A DNA stretch of 64,000 nucleotides, taken from UBA5239 sp040394635. Lineage in GTDB: Bacteria > Verrucomicrobiota > Lentisphaeria > Victivallales > Victivallaceae. Positions 27,101 to 33,964 of this stretch are shown piece after piece (position 1 is the first letter of the stretch; each line of letters starts with the position of its first letter). Position numbers and translations under genes: made by a program. The notes beneath the pieces were generated by a model. The model was given only the letters and a program-made list of their open reading frames with translations. It made no database searches and had not been told where the DNA came from. The stretch lies in the NCBI GenBank assembly GCA_040394635.1, contig JBEBRW010000029.1:1-64000 (forward strand). The letters run 5' to 3'.

Positions 27101-27254
27101 CCGGAAAGCGATCGGTATCACCACGTTTTCCGGGATGCTCCTGGCGACTCTGGTCGGAATCTTTTTCACGCCGGCGCTGTACGCGTTGTGTCAGAAATTG
27201 CGCGAGAGAATCAAAATGATCTTCACTCGTTCAAAGGCGGTATCCCATGAGTGA
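24138..27254 (+). CDS. RND-type multidrug efflux pump (HAE1/AcrB-like)
   Basis: The 1038-aa inner-membrane pump has the full AcrB plan: an N-terminal membrane helix, two porter/docking loops and two sets of membrane helices. Proton-relay residues are visible as the Asp pair in GSLVDDAIVVVENAQ and the Lys in GLAAKNAILMVEFSK. The start FIERPKLAMVVSLVMVISG is typical. It expels hydrophobic compounds by a three-step rotating cycle in a trimer. The gene begins 11 bases after the adaptor gene and overlaps the MarR gene by 8 bases. Confidence 0.95.
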   Translation: MFSKIFIERPKLAMVVSLVMVISGLISINRLPVAEYPEIAPPTLYVFCNYAGAGSQVVTDTVGTPIEDEINGVEDLLYFSSSSDNNGLYICTVTFNSGTDSDIAMVNLQNAIKRAEPRLPTEVVREGITVMKRSSDMLAVYAFQTDGTSMNLVELNNYLDSNIKDALTRIDGVSQIEIWSLQNYAMRIWLDPLRISALGLSVSDITSAIGSQNIQAAAGDIGSENSNDYITYKLNVQGRLVTAEEFGDIVIRRDTDNSVIYLKDVARVELGSSSYTGGDFLNEKPVIAMGIYRSTDANALATMNKIKAELSVWETRFPAGVSSILAYDPTEFIEISMLEILTTIIAALVLVVLITYIFLQDWRATLIPGIAIPVALLGTLPFLLLLGFSINVLTMFGLILVIGSLVDDAIVVVENAQSLMTRENLDPKAAALKSMDQITGAIIATTMVTVACYAPLIFYAGMVGKIYMQFAVSMCIALCLSTVVALTLSPALCALILRKPPERSPKIFLPFNVVMDGSRKFYLWGVGILVRRSITTLVLLVITFIAIYWIYDRIPSSFLPDEDKGAIICNVELPRGASQSRTLAANAEIQQKLKGIKGIKNVLTVCGFSIMSGSGENTGLAIIVLEHWDKRKTPDQSLGAIMTEVNKRLSTIASAQILAFAPPAIDIGDSNGVTFNICGIGDIDLYEFAEVSRTFSGALNADPRVMYASTSFNADTPQLYFDLDRAKAESLGVRTDAIFSTLQGKLASYYVNDFNLYGKSYYVKIQSDSEFRASENDILEIQVPNSSGEMVPLRSLGTLRHIVGPSRISRFNKMISAEMSLQGLPGTSSGDLMRLIENTELPPEYHIEWTGVSYQERENEGQIFYLLALAGIFAYLFLVGQYESWSIPMPVMLSVTFALLGAWLGLFLTGQTFSIYAQLGMVMLIGLAAKNAILMVEFSKTERESGLPIAEAAMNGANLRYRAVLMTAWSFLLGVLPLVIATGAGAESRKAIGITTFSGMLLATLVGIFFTPALYALCQKLRERIKMIFTRSKAVSHE

Positions 27255-27714
27255 AAAAACCTTTAAATACCTCGATGAATGGACCGAACTCTGGCGGACG
27301 ATCGACACTACCTATACCCGGTTGATGAGGCATTTCAATATTTCCGGCAATACCTATTGCGTGCTGTCGCTGCTTCTCAATAGACCGGAGGGTGTCGAGC
27401 CCGCGGAAATCGCCGATATCGTGATCATCAAACGCCAGATGGTGGCCCTGATCCTGAATGATTTGGAAAGTCGGGGCTGGATCGTCCGCAAGCCCCAGAA
27501 AACCGATCACCGGCGGAAAAGCATTCTCCTGACCAAAGCCGGAAAAAAGTTCGCCGAAAACCTGATCAAAACCTCGCTGGAAGTCAGCCTGCACGGCCTG
27601 AAGGTGATGACCGAAGAAGAACAGGAGCACTTCTTCGCCCTGAGCACCCGCTACTGCGAGCTGATCGGCCAGGAAGTCGACCGCCTCACCGCCCCCGAAC
27701 CGGGGCCCGCGTGA
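27247..27714 (+). CDS. MarR-family regulator of the RND operon
   Basis: The 155-aa protein has a MarR winged helix: YCVLSLLLNRPEGVEPAEIADIVIIKRQMVALILNDLESRGWI, then the wing RKPQKTDHRRKSILLTKAGKKFAE with the conserved Asp-Arg-like D-H-R-R. It overlaps the pump gene, so it is co-translated with it. It probably binds the dyad at the operon promoter and is released by a pump substrate; this is inference from family behaviour and position. Confidence 0.9.
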   Translation: MSEKTFKYLDEWTELWRTIDTTYTRLMRHFNISGNTYCVLSLLLNRPEGVEPAEIADIVIIKRQMVALILNDLESRGWIVRKPQKTDHRRKSILLTKAGKKFAENLIKTSLEVSLHGLKVMTEEEQEHFFALSTRYCELIGQEVDRLTAPEPGPA

Positions 27715-27732
27715 TAACGGTAATTTTCACCG

Positions 27733-27771
27733 CATCCGGTACTTGATAAAACAAGCTTGCCGGTGTATTCT
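27733..27771 (+). promoter_or_regulatory. Repeated promoter, copy 1
   Basis: This 39-base block is 36/39 identical to 28185-28223. It contains TTGATA (27743-27748), a 17-base spacer and TATTCT (27766-27771), so it can act as a sigma-70 promoter for the gene at 27811. The spacer carries the palindrome CAAGCTTG. Confidence 0.65.
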
Positions 27772-27810
27772 TCATTATTGCGATAAAATTTTTGTTGATG
27801 GAGAATGAAT

Positions 27811-28176
27811 ATGGCATCTCGACAGACAAATATGGCGGCCTTCATCGTTCTATACCTCCTTATCGCAACTTTATTCCTTTTGACTGCAGGAAGTTGTTGG
27901 ATGAACAACCGAAAAATGGACCTGCTTTTGCAGGTTCAGAAAGTGTCGCAACTTCCTACCGGAAATCTATGTATTTCCACTTTGGGAAAGCCTGTATATA
28001 ACCTTGACGGAGAAAAAGATTTTTCCTGGTACAAAAATTTCACCAATCTGCAGGATAAGCAATATCTTGCCGATAAAAAAATCTATCTATGGTCAGGCCC
28101 CATGTTCACTTTTATCATAGCCGTTGTCGATAAACAAAGCGATCAAGTCGCCTTCGTCACTCATCATCCGATGTAA
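27811..28176 (+). CDS. Small single-span membrane protein, function unknown
   Basis: The 121-aa protein has one hydrophobic segment (about 9-29, AAFIVLYLLIATLFLLTAG) followed by a polar domain of about 90 residues, probably outside the inner membrane. I do not recognise a family. Start choice: GGAG at 27800-27803 is 7 bases from the ATG at 27811 but only 1 base from the ATG at 27805. The gene lies between two copies of a 39-base promoter repeat, and its neighbour behind the second copy is a flavin split-barrel protein. The two genes may answer to the same regulator. Confidence 0.6.
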   Translation: MASRQTNMAAFIVLYLLIATLFLLTAGSCWMNNRKMDLLLQVQKVSQLPTGNLCISTLGKPVYNLDGEKDFSWYKNFTNLQDKQYLADKKIYLWSGPMFTFIIAVVDKQSDQVAFVTHHPM

Positions 28177-28184
28177 TTTATCCA

Positions 28185-28223
28185 CATCCGGTGCTTGATT
28201 AACCAAGCTTGCCGGTGTATTCT
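28185..28223 (+). promoter_or_regulatory. Repeated promoter, copy 2
   Basis: The block holds TTGATT (28195-28200), 17 bases and TATTCT (28218-28223), directly upstream of the split-barrel gene at 28267. The imperfect dyad CCGGTGCTTG...CAAGCTTGCCGG across the -35 and spacer could bind a shared regulator. Confidence 0.65.
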
Positions 28224-28266
28224 CCTTTGCCATACTTTTTCAGTTTTTAATCAGGAGAATATATTC

Positions 28267-28740
28267 ATGCAACATAGAATGAAAACACACCCGCTGGCAA
28301 AAGAAAAAATCGACAATCTTCTGCGGTCAACCTCCACCGGAAGCCTCGCCACGTTGAACCATGATGGCTCGCCCTATGTCACCCCGGTACATTTTCTGTA
28401 CCATGACGGCGCGATTTATATCCACGGCCTGCCCAAAGGCCAGAAGATCGACAATATCCAAGCCGATCCCCGGGTGAGCCTGACCGTTTACGAAATGGCC
28501 ACCCTGCTGCTCGACCCGGCCGAAAATCCGTGCGATACCAATACCAAATACGAAAGCGTCATCATCGCCGGCCGAGCCACAATCCTCGATGATATGGAAA
28601 CCAAGAAAGAAATTCTCATCGGAATCGTCAAAAAATACACCCCGCACCTTGCCGGAAAAGTATTGCCGGAAAACATGGTAAAAGGCACAGCCGTCATCAA
28701 AATCGAAATCCAGACCCTCACCGGCAAATACTACGATTGA
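28267..28740 (+). CDS. Pyridoxamine 5'-phosphate oxidase-like split-barrel flavoprotein
   Basis: The 157-aa protein has the FMN split-barrel plan of the PNPOx-like/NimA group: GSLATLNHDGSPYVTPVHFLYHDGAIYIH, then GQKIDNIQADPRVSLTVYE and YESVIIAGRATILDD. Proteins of this group bind FMN or related cofactors and some reduce nitro compounds. AGGAG at 28253-28257 with 9-base spacing fixes the ATG at 28267; an open frame back to 28195 runs through the promoter and is rejected. Its stop is 1 base from the broken end of a convergent nitroreductase fragment. Confidence 0.87.
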   Translation: MQHRMKTHPLAKEKIDNLLRSTSTGSLATLNHDGSPYVTPVHFLYHDGAIYIHGLPKGQKIDNIQADPRVSLTVYEMATLLLDPAENPCDTNTKYESVIIAGRATILDDMETKKEILIGIVKKYTPHLAGKVLPENMVKGTAVIKIEIQTLTGKYYD

Positions 28741-28741
28741 T

Positions 28742-29062
28742 TCAGCTCATTTGCAATGAATTACGGCTTGCAGGAAAGCTGGAGGTCAATCGTGTCGAAT
28801 ATATCGATTTCTGGCATTCCGTGGCAGTATCCCAATGATTGATGATATCCATCTGCACATCCGCGCCGCCGGCGACATGCCGTAGAACTTCGGCAATGCG
28901 TTCCGGCCGGCGGATGACGATGAAATGCCAATCACGGGCATGGTCATGCGACGGCGCCTTCAGCCCGGCCTCGAGAATACGGTTCAGGGTTTCATCCGGT
29001 ACCCGTTTGGCGGCAAAATCGCGGACGGTGCGGCGTTTCCCGATAGCTTCATATAGTTCCAT
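28742..29062 (-). pseudogene. Truncated nitroreductase-family gene
   Basis: The first 85 or so residues are a good nitroreductase N-terminus: MELYEAIGKRRTVRDFAAKRVPDETLNRILEAGLKAPSHDH with the FMN phosphate-binding Arg-Arg-x-x-R. The frame then reaches WDTATECQKSIYSTR and ends at 106 residues, while family members run to about 170-220. No other frame in the space before the convergent gene at 28740 continues the family, so the C-terminal half is missing rather than frameshifted. The fragment is probably non-functional. Confidence 0.75.
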
Positions 29063-29084
29063 GATTGCAATCCTTTTTTAAGGC

Positions 29085-29115
29085 GCCATATGGGATCATG
29101 CGATCCCCATATGGC
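29085..29115. other. Hairpin between the Cys-motif gene and the nitroreductase fragment
   Basis: GCCATATGGG (29085-29094) pairs with CCCATATGGC (29106-29115) over an 11-base loop. No T-run follows on either strand, so it is more likely an mRNA processing or stability hairpin than a terminator. Confidence 0.4.
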
Positions 29116-29126
29116 AAAGAATTCGT

Positions 29127-29474
29127 TCAGGCAAGCAAAGAAGCATTGTCGATGATTTTCAGACAAGCGGCGCAGGCAGGACAGTCGCACCATTTTTCTC
29201 CTTTCGCTTTGAGCCCATGAAAATGTTCCGCCATGGCTTTCGCTTGCTCCGCACCGAATATCTGCGTAGCCAGCGGAGATTCAAAAAATTCAAGGGCATG
29301 TCCAACCGTGGACACATCATCCCGGACTTCCAGCAGAAGCGCGGCCGCGGCGGCTTTTTCGGCATCGGTGTCAACAGCATCGAGCCATTTTTTTCCCGCG
29401 TCTTTGAGTTCCTGGCAGCAGGAAGGGGCGGCAATCATGTCTTTGACGATTTGGGTGAGTTCTTTTTTGTCCAT
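29127..29474 (-). CDS. Small helical protein with C-terminal CDCPAC motif
   Basis: The 115-aa protein is mostly helical, has an early Cys-Cys pair (APSCCQELKD, about 17-26) and a C-terminal CDCPACAAC cluster (about 96-104) that could bind a metal. It resembles a family of about 110 residues sometimes labelled as a chaperone without evidence. TVGHALEFFESPLATQIFGAEQA is the best conserved part by my reading. It is directly downstream of a MarR gene on the same strand with 32 bases between, so the two probably form an operon with the decayed nitroreductase. Function unknown. Confidence 0.68.
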   Translation of the reverse strand: MDKKELTQIVKDMIAAPSCCQELKDAGKKWLDAVDTDAEKAAAAALLLEVRDDVSTVGHALEFFESPLATQIFGAEQAKAMAEHFHGLKAKGEKWCDCPACAACLKIIDNASLLA

Positions 29475-29506
29475 TTTCGGTCTCCTGTTGTTATGTGGGG
29501 AAATTT

Positions 29507-29968
29507 TTATTTTTTCGAGTTGTTCTGCTGTATTTCCGCTTCACGGACATTGTCCAGCACCCGCTCCAGATACGTTTCCAGCTGCGTGATCTCTTTATTG
29601 GAAAATCCCTGATAAAAAATGCCGGTCATACGGTTCGAAACATCTTCATAAGCATCTTTCAAAGAATGCGCCTTAGCGGTCAGGGCGATCAAATTCTTCC
29701 TCCGGTCATTCTTATCCGGTTTACGCTCAACAAGTCCGTTGTTTTCCAGTCGGTCCAGCATACTGGTCAAAGTAGCGTTAGCCAACCCGGTTTTGTGGGA
29801 CAACTCTTGAATAGCGATTGCGTCCTTGTCCCAAAGCACATACAAAATTCGCCCCTGCGGACCGTTGAATTCTTCAATACCATGCTCAGTCAGCATCTTC
29901 TCAAAAGCCCGTCCGCCATACTGTTTGATGAGGGAAATCAAAAATCCAATCTGCCTGTTCATTGTCAT
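29507..29968 (-). CDS. MarR-family transcriptional regulator
   Basis: The 153-aa protein has a MarR winged helix (about 30-110: GRILYVLWDKDAIAIQELSHKTGLANATLTSMLDRLENNGLV, wing ERKPDKNDRRKNLIALTAKA). Start choice: the ATG at 29968 has GAGTGA upstream; an in-frame ATG at 30022 would lie inside the promoter at 30013-30041. An inverted repeat brackets its -10, which suggests autoregulation. The following genes (Cys-motif protein, nitroreductase remnant) point to a redox or nitro-compound response, by inference. Confidence 0.9.
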   Translation of the reverse strand: MTMNRQIGFLISLIKQYGGRAFEKMLTEHGIEEFNGPQGRILYVLWDKDAIAIQELSHKTGLANATLTSMLDRLENNGLVERKPDKNDRRKNLIALTAKAHSLKDAYEDVSNRMTGIFYQGFSNKEITQLETYLERVLDNVREAEIQQNNSKK

Positions 29969-29997
29969 ATTTTCACTCAAATGTGTTTTTAGATAAA

Positions 29998-30041
29998 ATA
30001 TTTCGTTATATAATATTACCATATCGAAATATATTTGTCAA
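29998..30041 (-). promoter_or_regulatory. Promoter and candidate operator of the MarR gene
   Basis: Read on the minus strand, TTGACA (30041-30036), a 17-base spacer and TAATAT (30018-30013) form a sigma-70 promoter. ATATTTCG and CGAAATAT form an inverted repeat (29998-30005 and 30025-30032), one half in the spacer and one just downstream of the -10, well placed for repression by MarR. Confidence 0.65.
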
Positions 30042-30210
30042 GCCATTCCCAAAATATTTTCTAAAAAATCATGAAAATGACAATTAAAAATCTTCCGGCT
30101 CCCATCCCTTTGAACCCGGATGTGCCCCATCCGGTGTACCACTCCAGGGAAAAAACAGGCAAAATGAATGAAGTTGTATCTTGCTGTAAATCAGGGAAAT
30201 AAAAGAAAAA

Positions 30211-30298
30211 TGGCGGAGAGAGAGGGATTCGAACCCTCGGACCCTTGCGAGCCGGCGGTTTTCAAGACCGCTGCCTTAAACCACTCGACCATCTCTCC
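30211..30298 (-). tRNA. tRNA-Ser (anticodon TGA)
   Basis: On the minus strand an 88-base cloverleaf with a genome-encoded CCA is seen: acceptor GGAGAGA/TCTCTCC, D-arm with GGTTTAAGG, anticodon arm with loop CTTGAAA (anticodon TGA), a long variable arm (GCCGGCTCGCAAGGGTCCG region) typical of class II tRNA-Ser, and T-arm GAGGGTTCGAATCCCTC. The discriminator base is G, as expected for serine. Confidence 0.97.
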
Positions 30299-30440
30299 GT
30301 TTTGAGTGACGAATGAATATATATAATCGTTCGTTTTTCCGTTTTTTCAAGTCCGGAAGTGAATTATTTGTCAAAATGGCGGCGGTTTCGCGGGCCGCAT
30401 GGAAAATGATTTGGAATGATGTGAAAAAAAATTTGGCGTA

Positions 30441-30469
30441 TTGCTTTTTCCAGCATTCCGGTGTATACT
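30441..30469 (+). promoter_or_regulatory. Sigma-70-type promoter of mfd
   Basis: TTGCTT at 30441-30446, a 17-base spacer and TATACT at 30464-30469. The predicted transcription start falls within a few bases of the ATG at 30479. The end of the spacer and -10 (CCGGTGTAT) match the repeated promoters at 27733 and 28185. Confidence 0.6.
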
Positions 30470-30478
30470 TCTAAGAAT

Positions 30479-33400
30479 ATGGACAACTGGCGCAATAACA
30501 TTGCTGAATGGTTACGAAGTCGACCGCCGGCCCCGGCGATATCCGGGGTGGATGACAGTGCGGTGGCCCCTCTTTTGCTCCGAATCACCGAAAGCACCCG
30601 CGGCAAACCCCGTCTGGCCGTATTCCCCGTACTCACCCAGGCCGAGCGCATTTACTCCACGCTGCTGATCTGGAAGCAGGAATTCGGGCTGGACTTGAAG
30701 ATACTGTATCTGCCGGAAACCGTCGAACACGGCCATTTCATCCCGGAGAACGAATCGGAACGCGCCCGGACACTGTATGAGTCGCTGCGCGGGCCCTTTG
30801 ACCTGGTGATCGGGTCGATGAACGCCTACCTTGCCGCCGCGCCGCATCCGGAGGACGTGCTGGGCAAGGAAATTGTGTTGAAGCGCGGCGAGACCATCGA
30901 CTTCGCCGGGCTGCTGGAAAAGCTGGTCGAGCTGGATTATGACGACGAACTGGAAGTCAATGTGAAGGGCGAATTCTCGCACCGCGGTGGTATCATCGAC
31001 ATTTATTCGCCGGCCTACGACTATCCGGCACGCCTCGAATTCTGGGGCGACACCATCGACTCCATGCGTCGTTTTTCGCCGGAGAGCCAGCGCTCGTACG
31101 AGGAAATCGACGAGTACCGGATCATTCCCCGCGCCGGCATGCAGTCCAGCAAGGAAGTGGCCGACTGCGACTTTTTCACCTATGGCGAACGCTACAACGC
31201 CGCGGTCACGCTGATTTATCCGCAGGAGTGCCGTTCGCGGCTGAACGCCATCGACGACAAAGTTCTCGCCAAGCGTCTTGAGGATGTGTTGAAAAAGTCC
31301 GACCTCTCGCTGCTGCTTGAGGCTGCCGACAAGGTGCCGGAGCAGCACTTTGTTTCCGACTGTTACCCCGCCGCCGAGCACCTGAAGCGCTCGCTGCCGG
31401 ACGAAATGCGCGACGGAGGGCTGGAAATGCTCCGCGAGATCATCGCCGGTCAGGTCCGCCAGTGGCTGGACAGCGGTTACCGGATCTCCATGCTGGCGCA
31501 GGACGAGCCGTCGGTCGAGCATTTGCGTAACTGGTGCGACGAATACGGCATCCCGGAGGAAAGCGTCTGTTTCGGCGTCGGTCTGCTGCCCGAGGGGCTG
31601 TTTTTCCCGACCCTGAAAACCGCGTTTCTGACCGAGAAAGAGCTTTTCACCGCCAATCTTTTCAAAAGCAGCACCGCCATGCCGCCGCCCGCCGAGCAGC
31701 CGCTCGACCTCAAGGCCCGGATGGAGGACGAAACCGCCGCGTTCGCCGACCTCGAAGAGGGCGATTACGCAATTCACCTGATGTACGGAATCGGCATTTT
31801 TCGCGGCATTCGCGAGATGAAGCACAAGGACGTGAACCGCGAGCTGATCGTGCTCGAATACCGCGACGGCGCCATGATTTACGTGCCGGTGTGGCAGGCC
31901 GGGCTGGTCAGCCGTTACATCGGCGCGCAGCACTCGGTGAGTTTGAACAGCATCGGCAGCAAGCGCTGGAACGAGACCAAACTGCAGGCCCAGAAGGGCA
32001 TTCAGGAGTTCGCCGCCGACATGATGCGCACCAGCGCCATGCGCAACGCCTGCCCCGGCATCCAATACCCGCCGGACAACCTCGAACAACGTGTTTTCGA
32101 GGACTCCTTCCCCTATACCGACACCCCGGACCAGCAAAAAGCCGTGCAGGAGATCAAGGAAGACATGGAGGAAACCAAGCCCATGGACCGCCTGCTCTGC
32201 GGCGACGTGGGCTATGGCAAAACCGAAGTCGCCATCCGCGCCGCCTTCAAGGCCATTTCCGCCGGTTACCAGGTGCTGGTGCTGGTGCCGACGACGATTC
32301 TGGCGCAACAGCATTTTTACAGTTTTACCGAGCGTTTCGCCAAATATCCGTATGTAGTGGAAATGCTCAGCCGTTTCCGCTCGGCCAAGGAGCAGACGGA
32401 TATTCTGCGGAAGCTCTCGGTGGGGGGCGTCGACATCATCATCGGCACGCACCGGCTGCTGGGCTCGGACGTCTATTTCCACAAGCTCGGGCTGGTGATC
32501 GTGGACGAGGAGCAGCGCTTCGGCGTCAAGCACAAGGAGCGGCTGAAGCGGTTCCGCGCCGAGGTCGACATCCTGACCATGTCCGCCACGCCGATCCCGC
32601 GCACGCTTTACATGTCCATGACCGGGGTGCGCGACCTGAGCACGATCATGACTGCGCCCGGGCTGCGGCTGCCGGTCAAAACCATCATTTCGCAGGACGA
32701 CGACCGCACGGTGGTCGAGGCCATCCGCCACGAAATCCAGCGCGGCGGCCAGGTTTACTATATCCATAACCGCGTCATGACGGTGAACGAGGTGGCGGAC
32801 AAACTCTCGAAACTGATGCCCGACGTCCGCTTCGCCGTCGGCCACGGCCAGATGGACGAGGACGAGCTCGAACTGGTGATGTCCGAGTTCCTGACCGGCC
32901 ACATCGACGTGCTGGTGGCGACCACGATCATCGAATCCGGGCTGGATATTCCGAATGCCAACACGATCATCATCGAGCGCGCCGACCGTTTCGGACTGGC
33001 GGAGCTGTACCAACTGCGCGGGCGCGTCGGCCGCTGGAACCGCCAGGCCTACGCCTATTTGCTGCTGCCGAAAAACACGATTTTGACCTCCGACGCCCGC
33101 AAGCGCATCGCCGCCATCCGCCGTTACTCGCACCTCGGCGCGGGCTTCCGGCTGGCGTTGCGCGACCTCGAAATCCGCGGTGCGGGCAACCTGCTCGGCT
33201 CTGAGCAGAGCGGGCACATCAACAGCATCGGCTTCGAACTTTACTGCCAGCTGCTGCGCCAGACCGTGGCGCGGATGAGCGGCAATCACGATTACGACAT
33301 CCTGCCGTCGGTGGATATCAACATCGACTTCGTCTGTTTCGCCCACGAGGCTCCGCCTCCCCTGCTGGCGACCGGTTTTCCACCCTCCTACATCGAGTCG

Positions 33401-33736
33401 GAACGGCTGCGCATGGACGCCTACCGGCGGCTGTCGCTCTTCACCCGGACCGAGCAGATCGACAAATTCGAGGATGAACTGGAGGACCGCTTCGGCAAGC
33501 TGCCGCCGCAGGCGCACCATATGCTGACGGTGTCGAAGATCCGGTTGATGACCGCGCGCGCCGGCTTCACCGCCGTCTCCGTGGAAGGCGAGCGGGTCTA
33601 TTTCCGCACGGCCAACAGTTATTACCACCCGAACGGCATCATCCCGACGATCAAAAGCACCAACCCGCCCGCCGTGAAGCTGAACCACGTGCTGCAGATC
33701 GCCGAACTCCTCCCCGTGCTGTCGAAAAAATCCTAG
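30479..33736 (+). CDS. mfd: Mfd, transcription-repair coupling factor
   Basis: The 1085-aa protein has a UvrB-like N-terminal region, the RNA polymerase interaction (CarD-like) domain (about 420-490: EEGDYAIHLMYGIGIFRG, IVLEYRDGAMIYVPV), the SF2 translocase with Walker A GDVGYGKTE (about 575) and DEEQRFGVKHKERLK (about 676), SATPIPRTLYM, QLRGRVGRW, and a C-terminal TRCF domain. Mfd removes stalled RNA polymerase and recruits UvrA. A GTG start at 30461 would sit inside the -10 element, so the ATG at 30479 is preferred. No ribosome site is seen, which would fit near-leaderless translation. Confidence 0.96.
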   Translation: MDNWRNNIAEWLRSRPPAPAISGVDDSAVAPLLLRITESTRGKPRLAVFPVLTQAERIYSTLLIWKQEFGLDLKILYLPETVEHGHFIPENESERARTLYESLRGPFDLVIGSMNAYLAAAPHPEDVLGKEIVLKRGETIDFAGLLEKLVELDYDDELEVNVKGEFSHRGGIIDIYSPAYDYPARLEFWGDTIDSMRRFSPESQRSYEEIDEYRIIPRAGMQSSKEVADCDFFTYGERYNAAVTLIYPQECRSRLNAIDDKVLAKRLEDVLKKSDLSLLLEAADKVPEQHFVSDCYPAAEHLKRSLPDEMRDGGLEMLREIIAGQVRQWLDSGYRISMLAQDEPSVEHLRNWCDEYGIPEESVCFGVGLLPEGLFFPTLKTAFLTEKELFTANLFKSSTAMPPPAEQPLDLKARMEDETAAFADLEEGDYAIHLMYGIGIFRGIREMKHKDVNRELIVLEYRDGAMIYVPVWQAGLVSRYIGAQHSVSLNSIGSKRWNETKLQAQKGIQEFAADMMRTSAMRNACPGIQYPPDNLEQRVFEDSFPYTDTPDQQKAVQEIKEDMEETKPMDRLLCGDVGYGKTEVAIRAAFKAISAGYQVLVLVPTTILAQQHFYSFTERFAKYPYVVEMLSRFRSAKEQTDILRKLSVGGVDIIIGTHRLLGSDVYFHKLGLVIVDEEQRFGVKHKERLKRFRAEVDILTMSATPIPRTLYMSMTGVRDLSTIMTAPGLRLPVKTIISQDDDRTVVEAIRHEIQRGGQVYYIHNRVMTVNEVADKLSKLMPDVRFAVGHGQMDEDELELVMSEFLTGHIDVLVATTIIESGLDIPNANTIIIERADRFGLAELYQLRGRVGRWNRQAYAYLLLPKNTILTSDARKRIAAIRRYSHLGAGFRLALRDLEIRGAGNLLGSEQSGHINSIGFELYCQLLRQTVARMSGNHDYDILPSVDINIDFVCFAHEAPPPLLATGFPPSYIESERLRMDAYRRLSLFTRTEQIDKFEDELEDRFGKLPPQAHHMLTVSKIRLMTARAGFTAVSVEGERVYFRTANSYYHPNGIIPTIKSTNPPAVKLNHVLQIAELLPVLSKKS

Positions 33737-33818
33737 GGAAGAAGCCATCAAGCTTCCGGCTCAACAGGTATGGCGGAGATTAATCAATTAAATAATCATA
33801 TTTATGGGATTTTTCCGA

Positions 33819-33847
33819 TTGACAATACAATTTTGAAATAGTATATT
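33819..33847 (+). promoter_or_regulatory. Sigma-70-type promoter upstream of the GT39 gene
   Basis: TTGACA at 33819-33824, a 17-base spacer and TATATT at 33842-33847. It lies in the 228-base gap after mfd, about 118 bases before the start codon at 33965. Nothing else was recognised in this gap. Confidence 0.7.
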
Positions 33848-33964
33848 TATAGAATCGATATATCTCTTTATTTGAGTTTAAATGATAGTTGGGCATCAAT
33901 GGAAAACTTGAATACGATTGAACATTTTTGGCCGGTTGAATTGTCGCGGAAAGCTGAAGGGTAG

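Noticed and set aside
23053..27714. Missing TolC gene as a sign of a broken RND operon
   Set aside because: Many RND operons rely on an outer-membrane channel encoded elsewhere, and all three genes here look intact.
29085..29115. Hairpin as a terminator after the Cys-motif gene
   Set aside because: No T-run follows the stem on the minus strand, so it does not fit an intrinsic terminator.
30071..30202. 43-codon frame between the MarR promoter and tRNA-Ser
   Set aside because: No ribosome site and no family pattern; too short to support alone.
30512..33751. Very long open frame antisense to mfd, and similar ones antisense to the RND pump (24144-26675), gnd and the H1-like gene (50982-52979) and 248-1732
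   Set aside because: They have low-complexity His/Gln/Arg/Asp-rich translations typical of the opposite strand of GC-rich genes, and the other strand encodes clear family proteins.
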